NCBI RefSeq assembly: GCF_026343185.1
Contig: NZ_JAPEMA010000001.1
Location: 4,340,001 to 4,404,000, forward strand
Origin: Streptomyces sp. NBC_00091
GTDB taxonomy: Bacteria; Actinomycetota; Actinomycetes; Streptomycetales; Streptomycetaceae
DNA length: 64,000 nucleotides
Reading direction: 5' to 3'
Shown here in pieces: positions 23,826 to 32,345 of this stretch. The notes under the pieces were generated by a model that was given only the letters and a program-made list of their open reading frames with translations, did not search any database and was not told the origin of the DNA. Position 1 is the stretch's first letter, and each line of letters begins with the position of its first letter. The position numbers were made by a program, and so were the translations under genes.

Positions 23826-24647
23826 ATGACAGATTCGACCGATGATCCACTGCCGCTGCCGCCCCCCGAACGCGCTTCCCTCTCCGACGGGATCCGCTTC
23901 GCCTTCGGCACGCTGACCGTGCTGCCCGCGCGCATCACCCGCTGGGACCGGCCCGCCGCCCGCACCGGCATGGCCTGCGCCCCGCTCGCCGGCCTGGTCG
24001 TCGGACTGCTCGCGGCCGTACCCGGCACGCTCCTGCTGCTCCTCGGCGGCGGCCCGCTGCTCGCCGCGGCCGTCACCGTAGCCGTCCCCGCGGCGCTGAC
24101 CCGCGGGCTCCACCTCGACGGCCTGGCCGATACGGCCGACGGACTGGGCAGCGCCAAGCCCGCCGAGGACGCCCTGCGGATCATGAAGCAGTCCGACATC
24201 GGCCCCTTCGGGGTCATCGCCCTGCTCGTCGTCTTCCTGGTGCAGGTGGCCGCCCTGTCGAACGCGTACGCCGACAGCTGGATCCGGGGGGCGCTCGCCG
24301 CCGTACTGGCCGCCGTCGCCGCCCGCCTCGCCATGACCCTGGCCTCCCGGCAGGGAGTGCCCGCCGCCCGGCCCGAGGGGCTCGGCGCGGCCGTCGCCGG
24401 CGTGGTCCCGCTCCGGGCGGCGGCCCTGGTGAGCGCCCTCGTCGTGGCGGCCGCGGCCCTGGCCGCGCTCCCGGCGGGCCCGCTCGCCGCCGCCCAGCAC
24501 GCGGTGGCGGTCCTCGCGGCCCTGCTCACCGCCGAACTCCTGCTGCGCCGCTGCGTCCGCCGCTTCGGCGGGGTCACCGGCGATGTCTTCGGCGCCCTGT
24601 GCGAGGTCTGCGCGACCACCGTCCTGCTGGTCCTCGCCCTCGGCTGA
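23826..24647 (+). CDS. cobS: Adenosylcobinamide-GDP ribazoletransferase (cobalamin synthase)
   Basis: Membrane enzyme of 273 aa that joins adenosylcobinamide-GDP with alpha-ribazole to finish cobalamin. Visible family features are DGIRFAFGTLTVLPAR, the acidic TRGLHLDGLADTADGLGS, RIMKQSDIGPFGVIALL and RRFGGVTGDVFGA, with many hydrophobic helices between. Length fits CobS. It lies 6 kb from cobT/cobU and is divergent from the membrane-protein gene, with only 70 bp shared promoter space. Confidence 0.95.
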   Translation: MTDSTDDPLPLPPPERASLSDGIRFAFGTLTVLPARITRWDRPAARTGMACAPLAGLVVGLLAAVPGTLLLLLGGGPLLAAAVTVAVPAALTRGLHLDGLADTADGLGSAKPAEDALRIMKQSDIGPFGVIALLVVFLVQVAALSNAYADSWIRGALAAVLAAVAARLAMTLASRQGVPAARPEGLGAAVAGVVPLRAAALVSALVVAAAALAALPAGPLAAAQHAVAVLAALLTAELLLRRCVRRFGGVTGDVFGALCEVCATTVLLVLALG

Positions 24648-24709
24648 GCTCCGGTCTCCGGCCGGAGCGGGGGCTCGGACGCGCGTACGGTCCGCCTACT
24701 CTGGGCCGT

Positions 24710-25423
24710 ATGACTGAGCCCGCCGACGCCGGCCCCGCCTGCATCCGAGTCCTGCTCGCCGACGACCAGGCGCTGCTGCGCAGCGCGTTCAAGGTGCTCG
24801 TCGACTCCGAGGCCGACATGGAGGTCGTCGGCGAGGCCTCCGACGGCGCCCAGGCCTACGCCCTCGCCCGCGAACGGCGGGCCGACGTCGTCCTCATGGA
24901 CATCCGGATGCCCGGCACCGACGGGCTCGCCGCCACCCGCATGATCAGCGCCGACCCGGAGCTGTCGGACGTCCGCGTGGTCATGCTGACCACCTTCGAG
25001 GTGGACGAGTACGTGGCCTCGGCCCTGCGCGCCGGAGCCTCCGGCTTCCTCGGCAAGGGCGCCGAGCCCGAGGAACTCCTCAACGCCATCCGCGTCGCCG
25101 CCGCCGGCGAGGCGCTGCTCTCCCCGGCCGCCACCAAAGGGCTCATCGCCAGCTTCCTCGCCCAGGGCGGCCACGCCGACGCCCCCGCCACCGGCTCGGC
25201 CCACGCCGAACGGCTCGCCACCCTGACCGGCCGAGAGCGCGAGGTCCTCGTACAGGTGGCCGGCGGCCTCTCCAACGACGGCATCGCCACCCGGCTGGAG
25301 GTCAGCCCGCTCACCGTGAAGACCCACGTCAACCGGGCCATGGCCAAGCTCGGGGCCCGCGACCGGGCGCAACTGGTGGTCATCGCGTACGAATCGGGAC
25401 TGGTCCGGCCGCGCGCCGACTGA
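24710..25423 (+). CDS. NarL/LuxR-type response regulator, orphan
   Basis: 237-aa DNA-binding response regulator. The receiver has the acidic pocket LLADDQALLR, phosphorylation site Asp64 in VVLMDIRMPG, Thr in VVMLTTFEVDEYV and Lys in GFLGKGAEPEELL. The C-terminal LuxR HTH is LTGREREVLVQVAGGLSNDG, then IATRLEVSPLTVKTHVNRAM and AKLGARDRAQ. No kinase is adjacent; the DesK-type kinase at 13273-14490 is a candidate partner. It lies 206 bp upstream of an RND pump gene with an operator-like palindrome between them, so it may control that pump. Confidence 0.93.
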   Translation: MTEPADAGPACIRVLLADDQALLRSAFKVLVDSEADMEVVGEASDGAQAYALARERRADVVLMDIRMPGTDGLAATRMISADPELSDVRVVMLTTFEVDEYVASALRAGASGFLGKGAEPEELLNAIRVAAAGEALLSPAATKGLIASFLAQGGHADAPATGSAHAERLATLTGREREVLVQVAGGLSNDGIATRLEVSPLTVKTHVNRAMAKLGARDRAQLVVIAYESGLVRPRAD

Positions 25424-25428
25424 CCTGC

Positions 25429-25478
25429 GGCGGACCCGGCGGCGGACCCGGCAGTGCACCCCGGCGGTGCACCCCGGC
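25429..25478 (+). repeat. Two short tandem duplications
   Basis: GGCGGACCCGGC occurs twice in a row (25429-25440, 25441-25452), followed by two copies of GTGCACCCCGGC (25454-25465, 25467-25478) separated by one base. They lie in the leader between the response regulator and the RND pump and look like replication-slippage products. Confidence 0.8.
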
Positions 25479-25496
25479 AGCGAAACACGGCCGGAT

Positions 25497-25520
25497 CCGC
25501 AGTAGCACGGACTACTGCGG
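25497..25520. promoter_or_regulatory. Operator-like inverted repeat upstream of RND pump
   Basis: Perfect 9-bp inverted repeat CCGCAGTAG-N6-CTACTGCGG, with an overlapping second repeat immediately downstream (CTGCGG..CCGCAG, 25515-25536). It is 110-133 bp before the pump ATG. A NarL-type or TetR-type regulator site is plausible. Confidence 0.6.
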
Positions 25521-25629
25521 ACGCGGTATGCCGCAGATAAGGACGGCACCTGGGAGCGACGCAGCGGGGCCCGGGCGTACGAAAGGCTGATGGGACCTCG
25601 CGAACGACCAGCAGAGAGATCCCACACCC

Positions 25630-28600
25630 ATGTCCTGGCTGTCCCGCTTCAGCCTTGCCCAGAGAGCGCTGGTCGGCCTCGTGTCGATCGTCGCGCTCCT
25701 CTTCGGCGCCATAGCCATCCCGCAGCTCAAGCAGCAGCTGCTGCCCTCCATCGAATTGCCGATGGTCTCCGTGCTCGCGCCGTACCAGGGCGCCTCGCCC
25801 GACGTGGTCGAGAAGCAGGTCGTCGAGCCGATCGAGAACACCCTCAAGGGCGTCGACGGCATCACCGGCATCACCTCGACCGCCAGCGAGGGCAACGCCC
25901 TCATCCGGGCCACCTTCGACTACGGCGACAGCGGCACCAAGCAGCTCGTCGCCGACGTCCAGCAGGCCGTCAACCGGGCCCGCGTCCGGCTGCCCGCCGA
26001 GGTGGACCCGCAGGTCGTGGCCGGCTCCACCGACGACATCCCCACCGTCGTCCTCGCCGTCACCTCGGACAAGGACCAGCAGGCGCTCGCCGAACAGCTG
26101 AACCGTTCCGTCGTCCCCGTCCTGGAGGACATCGAGGGCGTCGGCCAGGTCAGCGTGGACGGCGTACGGGACCTCCAGGTCACCATCACACCCGACCGCG
26201 CGAAGCTCGCCGCGGCCGGCCTCGACGGCGCCGCGCTCGCCGAAGGCCTCAAGGCGGGCGGTACCACCGTCCCCGCCGGCTCCTTCGACGAGGAGGGCAA
26301 GAACCGCACCGTCCGCGTCGGTTCCGGCTACACCTCCCTCGCCCAGCTGGAGGACCTCCGGCTGACCGCCGGCCCGGGCAAGCCCGCCGTCCGCCTCGGC
26401 GACGTGGCCACCGTCAAGCAGGAGCCGGCCCGCGCCGACTCCATCACCCGCACCAACGGCAAGCCCAGCCTCGCCCTCGTCCTCACCATGGACAAGGACG
26501 GCAGCGCCGTCGCCATCTCCGACGCCGTCAAGGACAAGCTCCCCGAGCTGCGCTCCACGCTCGGCTCCGGCGCCGAGCTGACCGTGGTCAGCGACCAGGG
26601 CCCGGCCGTCGCCCGCTCCATCTCGGGCCTGACCACCGAAGGCCTGCTCGGCCTGGCCTTCGCCGTCATCGTGATCCTGGTCTTCCTGGCCTCGATCCGC
26701 TCGACGCTGGTCACCGCGGTCTCCATCCCGCTGTCCGTGGTCCTCGCCCTGATCGTGCTGTGGACCCGCGACCTGTCCCTCAACATGCTGACGCTGGGCG
26801 CCCTCACCATCGCCATCGGCCGGGTCGTCGACGACTCGATCGTGGTCCTGGAGAACATCAAGCGCCACCTCGGCTACGGCGAGGAGCGCGAGGCCGCGAT
26901 CACCACCGCGGTCAAGGAGGTGGCCGGCGCGGTCACCTCGTCCACGCTCACCACCGTCGCCGTCTTCCTGCCGATCGGCCTCGTCGGCGGCATGATCGGC
27001 GAGCTCTTCGGCTCCTTCTCGCTCACCGTGACCGCCGCCCTGCTGGCCTCGCTGCTGGTGTCGCTCACGGTCGTCCCGGTGCTGTCGTACTGGTTCCTGC
27101 GGGCCCCCAAGGGCACTTCCCCCGACCCGGACAAGGCCCGCCGCGAGGCCGAGGAGAAGGAGGCGAACAGCCGCCTCCAGCGCCTCTACGTACGGGTCCT
27201 GGGCTTCGCCACCCGGCGCCGCCTGACCAGCGTGGCGATCGCGGTCGTGGTCCTCGTCGCCACCTTCGGGATGACCCCGCTGCTGAAGACGAACTTCTTC
27301 GACCAGGGCGACCAGGACGTCCTGACGGTGAAGCAGGAACTGCCCGCCGGCACCTCGCTGGCCGCCTCCGACGAGGCGAGCCGCAAGGTGGAGAAGGCCC
27401 TGGCCTCCGTCGAGGGCGTCAAGGACCACCAGGTCACCGTCGGCTCCTCCGGCTTCCTCGCGGCCTTCGGCGGCGGTACCGGCTCCAACCAGGCCTCCTT
27501 CCAGGTCACGCTGAAGGACGCCGGCGAGTCCGACGCCGTCAAGAAGCGGATCCAGGACGCCCTCGCCGGGCTCGACGGCATCGGCGACACCTCCATCTCG
27601 GCGGGAGGCGGCTTCGGCGGCCAGAACCTGAGCGTGGTCGTCAAGGCCGGTGACGGCGGCGTGCTCGCCAAGGCCGCCGAGCAGGTGCGCGCCGAGGTGG
27701 CCACCCTGAAGGACGTCACCGACGTCCAGAGCGACCTGGCCCAGTCGGTGCCCCGGATCTCGGTCACCGCCACCCCGAAGACCGCCGAGGCGGGCCTGAA
27801 CCAGGCCGCCCTGGGCGCGCTCGTCGCACAGGCCGTCCGGGGCAACCCGGTGGGCAAGGCCGTACTGGACAACACCGAGCGGGACATCGTCGTCCGCTCC
27901 GACCGGCCCGCCACCACCGTGGCCGAGCTCCAGGCCCTGCCGGTCGGCCCGGCCAGGCTCGGGGACATCGCCGAGGTGAAGGTGGTCCCCGGCCCGGTCG
28001 CCATGACCCGGATCGACGGCGCCCGCGCCGCCACCATCACCGCCAAGCCCGTCGGCGACAACACGGGCGCGGTCAGCTCCGCGCTCCAGACCAAGCTCAA
28101 GGCCCTGGACCTGCCCGAGGGGGCCACCGCCTCCATCGGCGGGGTCTCCTCCGACCAGGACGAGGCCTTCGGCTCCCTGGGCCTGGCCATGCTGGCGGCC
28201 ATCGCGATCGTGTTCATGCTGCTGGTGGCGACCTTCCGCTCGCTGGTCCAGCCGCTGATCCTGCTGGTCTCCATCCCCTTCGCCGCCACCGGCGCGCTGG
28301 GCCTGCTCATCGTCACGGGCACCCCGATGGGCGTCCCGGCGATGATCGGCATGCTGATGCTCATCGGCATCGTGGTGACCAACGCGATCGTCCTGATCGA
28401 CCTGGTCAACCAGTACCGGGCGCAGGGCCTGGGCGTCGTCGAGGCGGTCGTCGAGGGCGGCCGCCACCGGCTCCGCCCGATCCTGATGACGGCCCTGGCG
28501 ACGATCTTCGCCCTGCTCCCGATGGCGCTGGGCGTCACCGGCGAGGGCGGCTTCATCTCGCAGCCGCTCGCGGTGGTGGTGATCGGCGGCCTGGTCAGCT

Positions 28601-28752
28601 CGACCCTGCTGACCCTGCTGCTGGTGCCGACCCTCTACGCGATGATCGAGCTCCGCAAGGAGCGCCGCCGGGCGAAGCGGACGGCCCGCCTCACGGTGGT
28701 CCCGCCCCCGGCCCCGTCGTCGCGGGACGAGGACGACCCGGTCACGGTCTGA
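25630..28752 (+). CDS. RND-family multidrug efflux permease
   Basis: 1040-aa AcrB/SwrC-like inner-membrane transporter using proton motive force. It has an N-terminal helix (ALVGLVSIVALLFGAIAI), a porter domain with the family starts LLPSIELPMVSVLAPYQGAS and EKQVVEPIENTLKGVDG, a helix block containing the proton-relay Asp401-Asp402 in IGRVVDDSIVVLEN, a second porter half and a C-terminal helix block (MLMLIGIVVTNAIVLIDLVN, EGGRHRLRPILMTALAT). It is a complete RND protomer, though Streptomyces lacks an outer membrane; no membrane-fusion or TolC-like partner is adjacent. The ATG follows GGGATC-like and GAGAGATCCCAC sequence; ribosome site AGAGAG. Confidence 0.93.
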   Translation: MSWLSRFSLAQRALVGLVSIVALLFGAIAIPQLKQQLLPSIELPMVSVLAPYQGASPDVVEKQVVEPIENTLKGVDGITGITSTASEGNALIRATFDYGDSGTKQLVADVQQAVNRARVRLPAEVDPQVVAGSTDDIPTVVLAVTSDKDQQALAEQLNRSVVPVLEDIEGVGQVSVDGVRDLQVTITPDRAKLAAAGLDGAALAEGLKAGGTTVPAGSFDEEGKNRTVRVGSGYTSLAQLEDLRLTAGPGKPAVRLGDVATVKQEPARADSITRTNGKPSLALVLTMDKDGSAVAISDAVKDKLPELRSTLGSGAELTVVSDQGPAVARSISGLTTEGLLGLAFAVIVILVFLASIRSTLVTAVSIPLSVVLALIVLWTRDLSLNMLTLGALTIAIGRVVDDSIVVLENIKRHLGYGEEREAAITTAVKEVAGAVTSSTLTTVAVFLPIGLVGGMIGELFGSFSLTVTAALLASLLVSLTVVPVLSYWFLRAPKGTSPDPDKARREAEEKEANSRLQRLYVRVLGFATRRRLTSVAIAVVVLVATFGMTPLLKTNFFDQGDQDVLTVKQELPAGTSLAASDEASRKVEKALASVEGVKDHQVTVGSSGFLAAFGGGTGSNQASFQVTLKDAGESDAVKKRIQDALAGLDGIGDTSISAGGGFGGQNLSVVVKAGDGGVLAKAAEQVRAEVATLKDVTDVQSDLAQSVPRISVTATPKTAEAGLNQAALGALVAQAVRGNPVGKAVLDNTERDIVVRSDRPATTVAELQALPVGPARLGDIAEVKVVPGPVAMTRIDGARAATITAKPVGDNTGAVSSALQTKLKALDLPEGATASIGGVSSDQDEAFGSLGLAMLAAIAIVFMLLVATFRSLVQPLILLVSIPFAATGALGLLIVTGTPMGVPAMIGMLMLIGIVVTNAIVLIDLVNQYRAQGLGVVEAVVEGGRHRLRPILMTALATIFALLPMALGVTGEGGFISQPLAVVVIGGLVSSTLLTLLLVPTLYAMIELRKERRRAKRTARLTVVPPPAPSSRDEDDPVTV

Positions 28753-28764
28753 TCCGGTGAACGC

Positions 28765-28800
28765 CGAAGGGGCGCCCCCCGGCCGGGGGGCGCCCCTTCG
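28765..28800. terminator. Terminator between RND pump and nadA
   Basis: Perfect 18-bp inverted repeat with no spacer (CGAAGGGGCGCCCCCCGG and its complement) between convergent genes. The few central bases must form the loop. Confidence 0.9.
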
Positions 28801-28824
28801 TGCGTACGACGCTGACGGCAGCCG

Positions 28825-30003
28825 CTACGGCAGCGCCAGCATCCGCTCCAGCGCGAGCTTCGCGAAGCTCTCCGTCTCCTTGTCGACCTGGATCTGGTTG
28901 ACGAGGTTGCCCTCGGCCAGGGACTCCAGGGTCCACACCAGGTGGGGGAGGTCGATGCGGTTCATCGTCGAGCAGAAGCAGACCGTCTTGTCGAGGAAGA
29001 CGACCTCCTTGTCCTCCGCGGCGAATCGATTCGCCAGACGGCGGACCAGGTTCAGCTCGGTGCCGATGGCCCACTTGGAGCCGGCCGGGGCCGCCTCCAG
29101 CGCCTTGATGATGTACTCCGTCGAGCCGACGTAGTCCGCGGCCGCCACGACCTCGTGCTTGCACTCGGGGTGGACCAGGACGTTCACACCGGGGATGCGG
29201 GCGCGGACGTCGTTGACCGAGTCGACCGAGAAGCGGCCGTGGACCGAGCAGTGACCGCGCCACAGGATCATCTTGGCGCCCTGGAGCTGCTCGACCGTCA
29301 GCCCGCCGTTCGGCTTGTGCGGGTTGTACAGGACGCAGTCGTCCAGGGACATGCCCATGTCGCGGACGGCGGTGTTGCGGCCCAGGTGCTGGTCCGGGAG
29401 GAAGAGCACCTTCTCCCCCTGCTCGAAGGCCCACTCCAGGGCCTTCTTCGCGTTGGACGAGGTGCAGATCGTGCCGCCGTGCTTGCCGGTGAAGGCCTTG
29501 ATGTCGGCGGAGGAGTTCATGTACGAGACGGGGACCGTCGAGCCGGCGATCCCGGCCTCGGTCAGCACGTCCCAGCACTCCGCGACCTGCTCGGCGGTGG
29601 CCATGTCGGCCATCGAGCAGCCGGCCGCGAGGTCGGGCAGCACGACCTTCTGGTCGTCCGAGGTCAGGATGTCCGCGGACTCGGCCATGAAGTGCACGCC
29701 GCAGAAGACGATGTACTCGGCCTCCGGCTTGGCGGCCGCGTCCTTGGCCAGCTTGAAGGAGTCGCCGGTGACGTCGGCGAACTCGATGACCTCGTCACGC
29801 TGGTAGTGGTGACCGAGGATGAAGACCTTGTCGCCGAGCTTCTCCTTGGCGGCGCGGGCGCGCTCCACCAGGTCCGGGTCGGACGGCGAGGGAAGGTCGC
29901 CGGGGCACTCCACCCCGCGCTCGCTCTTGGGATCGGCCTCACGGCCGAGCAGCAGCAGGGCAAGGGGCGTCGGCTGGACGTCCAAAGGCTGGGCGGTGGT
30001 CAC
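28825..30003 (-). CDS. nadA: Quinolinate synthase
   Basis: Cytosolic [4Fe-4S] enzyme of 392 aa condensing iminoaspartate and DHAP into quinolinate for de novo NAD. Family stretches are KVFILGHHYQRDEVIEFADV, YIVFCGVHFMAESADIL, VVLPDLAAGCSMADMA, YMNSSADIKAF, VLFLPDQHLGRNTA and FLDKTVCFCSTMNRIDLPHL. Likely cluster cysteines are in FCGVHF, HPECKHE and CFCSTMN. I chose GTG 30003, which follows GAAAGGG; GTG 30012 is possible. No nadB or nadC is adjacent here. Upstream palindromes overlap its probable promoter. Confidence 0.96.
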   Translation of the reverse strand: MTTAQPLDVQPTPLALLLLGREADPKSERGVECPGDLPSPSDPDLVERARAAKEKLGDKVFILGHHYQRDEVIEFADVTGDSFKLAKDAAAKPEAEYIVFCGVHFMAESADILTSDDQKVVLPDLAAGCSMADMATAEQVAECWDVLTEAGIAGSTVPVSYMNSSADIKAFTGKHGGTICTSSNAKKALEWAFEQGEKVLFLPDQHLGRNTAVRDMGMSLDDCVLYNPHKPNGGLTVEQLQGAKMILWRGHCSVHGRFSVDSVNDVRARIPGVNVLVHPECKHEVVAAADYVGSTEYIIKALEAAPAGSKWAIGTELNLVRRLANRFAAEDKEVVFLDKTVCFCSTMNRIDLPHLVWTLESLAEGNLVNQIQVDKETESFAKLALERMLALP

Positions 30004-30076
30004 GACACGCACCCTTTCTGTTCTGCGACAAGGATTTCTGGGACTGCGGGGGGCTGATTCGACTTCTCGTCTATTT

Positions 30077-30106
30077 GACGTTATCTATCATAACCGCTTC
30101 ACGTCA
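30077..30106 (-). promoter_or_regulatory. Nested palindromes over the probable nadA promoter
   Basis: GTTAT-ctatc-ATAAC (30080-30094) lies inside a TGACGT..ACGTCA pair (30077-30082, 30101-30106). On the nadA strand it contains TATGAT (30092-30087), a good -10 hexamer about 85 bp before the chosen start. An NAD-responsive repressor site is a reasonable guess. Confidence 0.5.
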
Positions 30107-30339
30107 CTTTGACGATGGCCATAGTGTCGATGTGACGCATTCGCCCCCGTGCGGCACACGCCACTCCACCGGTCCTCGTCGCGGGGTCCACCGCCCCGCC
30201 CGGGTGTGCGAGCATGAATTGAGAAAACAAGGCGCCGGACCGGAATGAAACCGCGGTCCCGCTGGTTGCCATCGACGGCAAGAGTCCGACGTTTCCCCAG
30301 CCTCTGGCGGGGAGCCGCCCACTTCGGGAGTGAATGCAG

Positions 30340-30696
30340 ATGTCCGTACAGGACGACAAGACCACTGTGAGCGACGGCATCCTCCTGTCCGACGCCGCCG
30401 CCGAGAAGGTCAGGACCCTGCTGGAGCAGGAAGGCCGCGATGACCTCGCACTGCGCGTCGCCGTCCAGCCCGGCGGCTGCTCCGGCCTGCGGTACCAGCT
30501 CTTCTTCGACGAGCGTTCCCTCGACGGCGACGTCGTCAAGGACTTCGACGGCGTCAAGGTCGTGACCGACCGGATGAGCTCCCCGTACCTGCACGGCGCC
30601 TCGATCGACTTCGTCGACACCATCGAGAAGCAGGGCTTCACCATCGACAACCCGAACGCCACCGGCTCCTGCGCCTGCGGCGACTCGTTCAGCTAA
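30340..30696 (+). CDS. erpA: A-type iron-sulfur carrier, HesB/IscA/ErpA family
   Basis: 118-aa soluble protein that delivers Fe-S clusters to targets. The three conserved cysteines are present: Cys47 in QPGGCSGLRYQL, and Cys111 and Cys113 in GSCACGDSF. The N-terminus reads ILLSDAAAEKVRTLLEQEG. ATG 30340 gives MSVQDD; the ATG two codons upstream (30334) lies closer to GGGAG. Divergent from nadA, itself a [4Fe-4S] enzyme. The neighbouring adoK and cytochrome genes preserve the actinobacterial order. Whether it is best called ErpA or IscA cannot be settled here. Confidence 0.92.
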   Translation: MSVQDDKTTVSDGILLSDAAAEKVRTLLEQEGRDDLALRVAVQPGGCSGLRYQLFFDERSLDGDVVKDFDGVKVVTDRMSSPYLHGASIDFVDTIEKQGFTIDNPNATGSCACGDSFS

Positions 30697-30724
30697 GCCT
30701 GTACGACAGCTAAGCCTGTACGAC
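30691..30724 (+). repeat. 17-bp tandem duplication across the erpA stop
   Basis: AGCTAAGCCTGTACGAC occurs twice without a gap. The first copy contains the TAA stop, so the second repeats the stop downstream. Confidence 0.9.
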
Positions 30725-30726
30725 GA

Positions 30727-30766
30727 GGGCCCGGGTGCCGGTCGGAAACGACCGGCACCCGGGCCC
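30727..30766. terminator. Terminator after erpA
   Basis: Perfect 18-bp stem starting GGGCCCGGGTGCCGGTCG with a GAAA tetraloop, between the convergent erpA and membrane-anchored protein genes. Confidence 0.92.
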
Positions 30767-30786
30767 TTGTGCGTCCTGCCGCCCTC

Positions 30787-32262
30787 CTACTGGCGGGGGA
30801 GCGGCTTGCCCGACGTCGCGTCGACCACCTTCCGGTCGCCGAGCGGCTGCTGGAGCGTCGCCGTCAGGGCCATCTCCTGCGCGAGCATGATGCAGGCCTG
30901 GCCCGGCTTGTTCGGGGTCTCCGTGATCTTCACCAGGACCGAAGCGGCCTCCTCCCGCGCCTCCAGGGCGTAGGTGCTGCACACCCCGCCCCAGAAGTTC
31001 ACGGTCAGCGTCCGGTCCGCCTGCGCGTACGAGAACCCGGGCACCGTGTGCGCCTGCGGCGGCACCGGAGTGCCTGCGTCACCGGCCGCGGCGGGCGACG
31101 TCACCGTGCGGCCCGGCTTGCCCTGCGACCCCGCGACCTCGAACAGCCAGGCCGGTACGAGACCCCGCCCGCCGTCGACCGTCCCCGGGACCAGCCCCAG
31201 TACGGCCCCCCGTACGCTCTCGGTCCGCGGCGGCTTGATCGGGCGCGGCTCCGGGTTGCAGGGCAGCGTGTCCGTCGCACCCGTCGGGGTGTCCGGGGTC
31301 AGGGGCACCGAGGTCGCGCAGCCGCTGGGGCCCGGGCCGGTACCGTCGCCGCCGCCCTTGCTCGCGGCGTTGAGGCGCTCCAGGGCCTCGGCGGCCTTGA
31401 CCACCGGCTGCTCGCCCACGCGGACCGGGGCCTTCAGCTCGCCGCTGCCCGCGACCACCGTCACGTCCGTCCCCACGCTGAGCCTGGTGGACCAGCCCTG
31501 GGTGGGGAGCCCGCCCACCACCGGGTCGGCGCTCACCACCCGGACCGCGCCCTGGGTGAGGTGGGCGTCCACCTTGGCGTCGCCCTGCCCGACGGCCGCG
31601 AGCACCGGGGCCGCAGCGGTCTTGGCGTCCTGCTCGGAGACCGGCTTCGCGGCGTCGGTGCCGGTGGCCGTGCCCGCGCCGGCGCCCGTGCCCTCCTGGG
31701 GGAGGGTGGCCGGGCCGCAGGTGTCCTTGCCGCGCACGCAGTCGTCCCCGGACCCGCCGGGTCCGCCCGTCCCGCCCGCCTGGAAGCGGGAGAAGCTCCA
31801 CGTGCCGGGGGCCTTACGGGTCACCGTGAGCCGGGGCCCCGAACCGTCGGCGGCCTCGCCGGCCTGCCAGCTGTCGCCGACCAGCCGGGGCGCGCCGGAG
31901 ATCCCGAGGGCCTTCGCGAGCCGGGCCACCTCGTCGGAGGTGACCTCCCCGGTCGCGGCGAAGGAGGGCGCGCTGGCCGGCCCCTCGGGCAGCTTCACGT
32001 CGGCCCGGTAGGTCACCGGCCCGCCGGACGGATCCGGCTCCCCGGGGGCGATGCCGGGGCCGGAGGGGGAGCCCGCCGCGCGCGGCGCGACGGCCGCGCT
32101 GTCACTCGTACGGGTGCCGCCGCCCGAGGCGTCGCCGTACGCCGTCGACGCCCAGTACGCCGTACCGCCGCCGGCCAGCAGGACGGCGGCCGCGATCGAG
32201 CCGACGGCCCAGGAGGGCCGCCGTCGTGTGGCGCGTGATGTGTCGGGTTGTTCGCTGGTCAC
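30787..32262 (-). CDS. Large membrane-anchored extracytoplasmic protein, unknown
   Basis: 491 aa. A short basic cytosolic N-terminus (TSRATRRRPSW) and one transmembrane anchor (AVGSIAAAVLLAGGGTAYWAS) precede a long Gly/Ala/Pro/Ser-rich exterior. Low-complexity linkers are obvious (GTGAGAGTATGTDAA, GGTGGPGGSG). Possible disulfide cysteines occur in DDCVRGKDTCG, SGCATSVPL, TLPCNPEP and FWGGVCSTY. The C-terminal region (QAHTVPGFSYAQADRTLTVN) looks more ordered. I do not recognise a catalytic motif. It is conserved beside the erpA-adoK region of Streptomyces as I recall, so probably an envelope component. Confidence 0.75.
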   Translation of the reverse strand: MTSEQPDTSRATRRRPSWAVGSIAAAVLLAGGGTAYWASTAYGDASGGGTRTSDSAAVAPRAAGSPSGPGIAPGEPDPSGGPVTYRADVKLPEGPASAPSFAATGEVTSDEVARLAKALGISGAPRLVGDSWQAGEAADGSGPRLTVTRKAPGTWSFSRFQAGGTGGPGGSGDDCVRGKDTCGPATLPQEGTGAGAGTATGTDAAKPVSEQDAKTAAAPVLAAVGQGDAKVDAHLTQGAVRVVSADPVVGGLPTQGWSTRLSVGTDVTVVAGSGELKAPVRVGEQPVVKAAEALERLNAASKGGGDGTGPGPSGCATSVPLTPDTPTGATDTLPCNPEPRPIKPPRTESVRGAVLGLVPGTVDGGRGLVPAWLFEVAGSQGKPGRTVTSPAAAGDAGTPVPPQAHTVPGFSYAQADRTLTVNFWGGVCSTYALEAREEAASVLVKITETPNKPGQACIMLAQEMALTATLQQPLGDRKVVDATSGKPLPRQ

Positions 32263-32345
32263 CGCATCGCTCCTTAGCGTGTCCCGCCGTTACGTGATGC
32301 GGGTGTGACGCAGCGGCCGCGAAACCGGTTCCCTGGGGGTGCCCC

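Noticed and set aside
23756..25627. Upstream extension of the reverse-strand membrane protein gene
   Set aside because: Runs antisense through cobS and the response regulator; GTG 23755 with GGGAG is the sensible start.
24856..28467. 1203-codon reverse frame opposite the RND pump
   Set aside because: Antisense shadow of the response regulator and pump; composition is repetitive Gly/Asp/Val/Ala.
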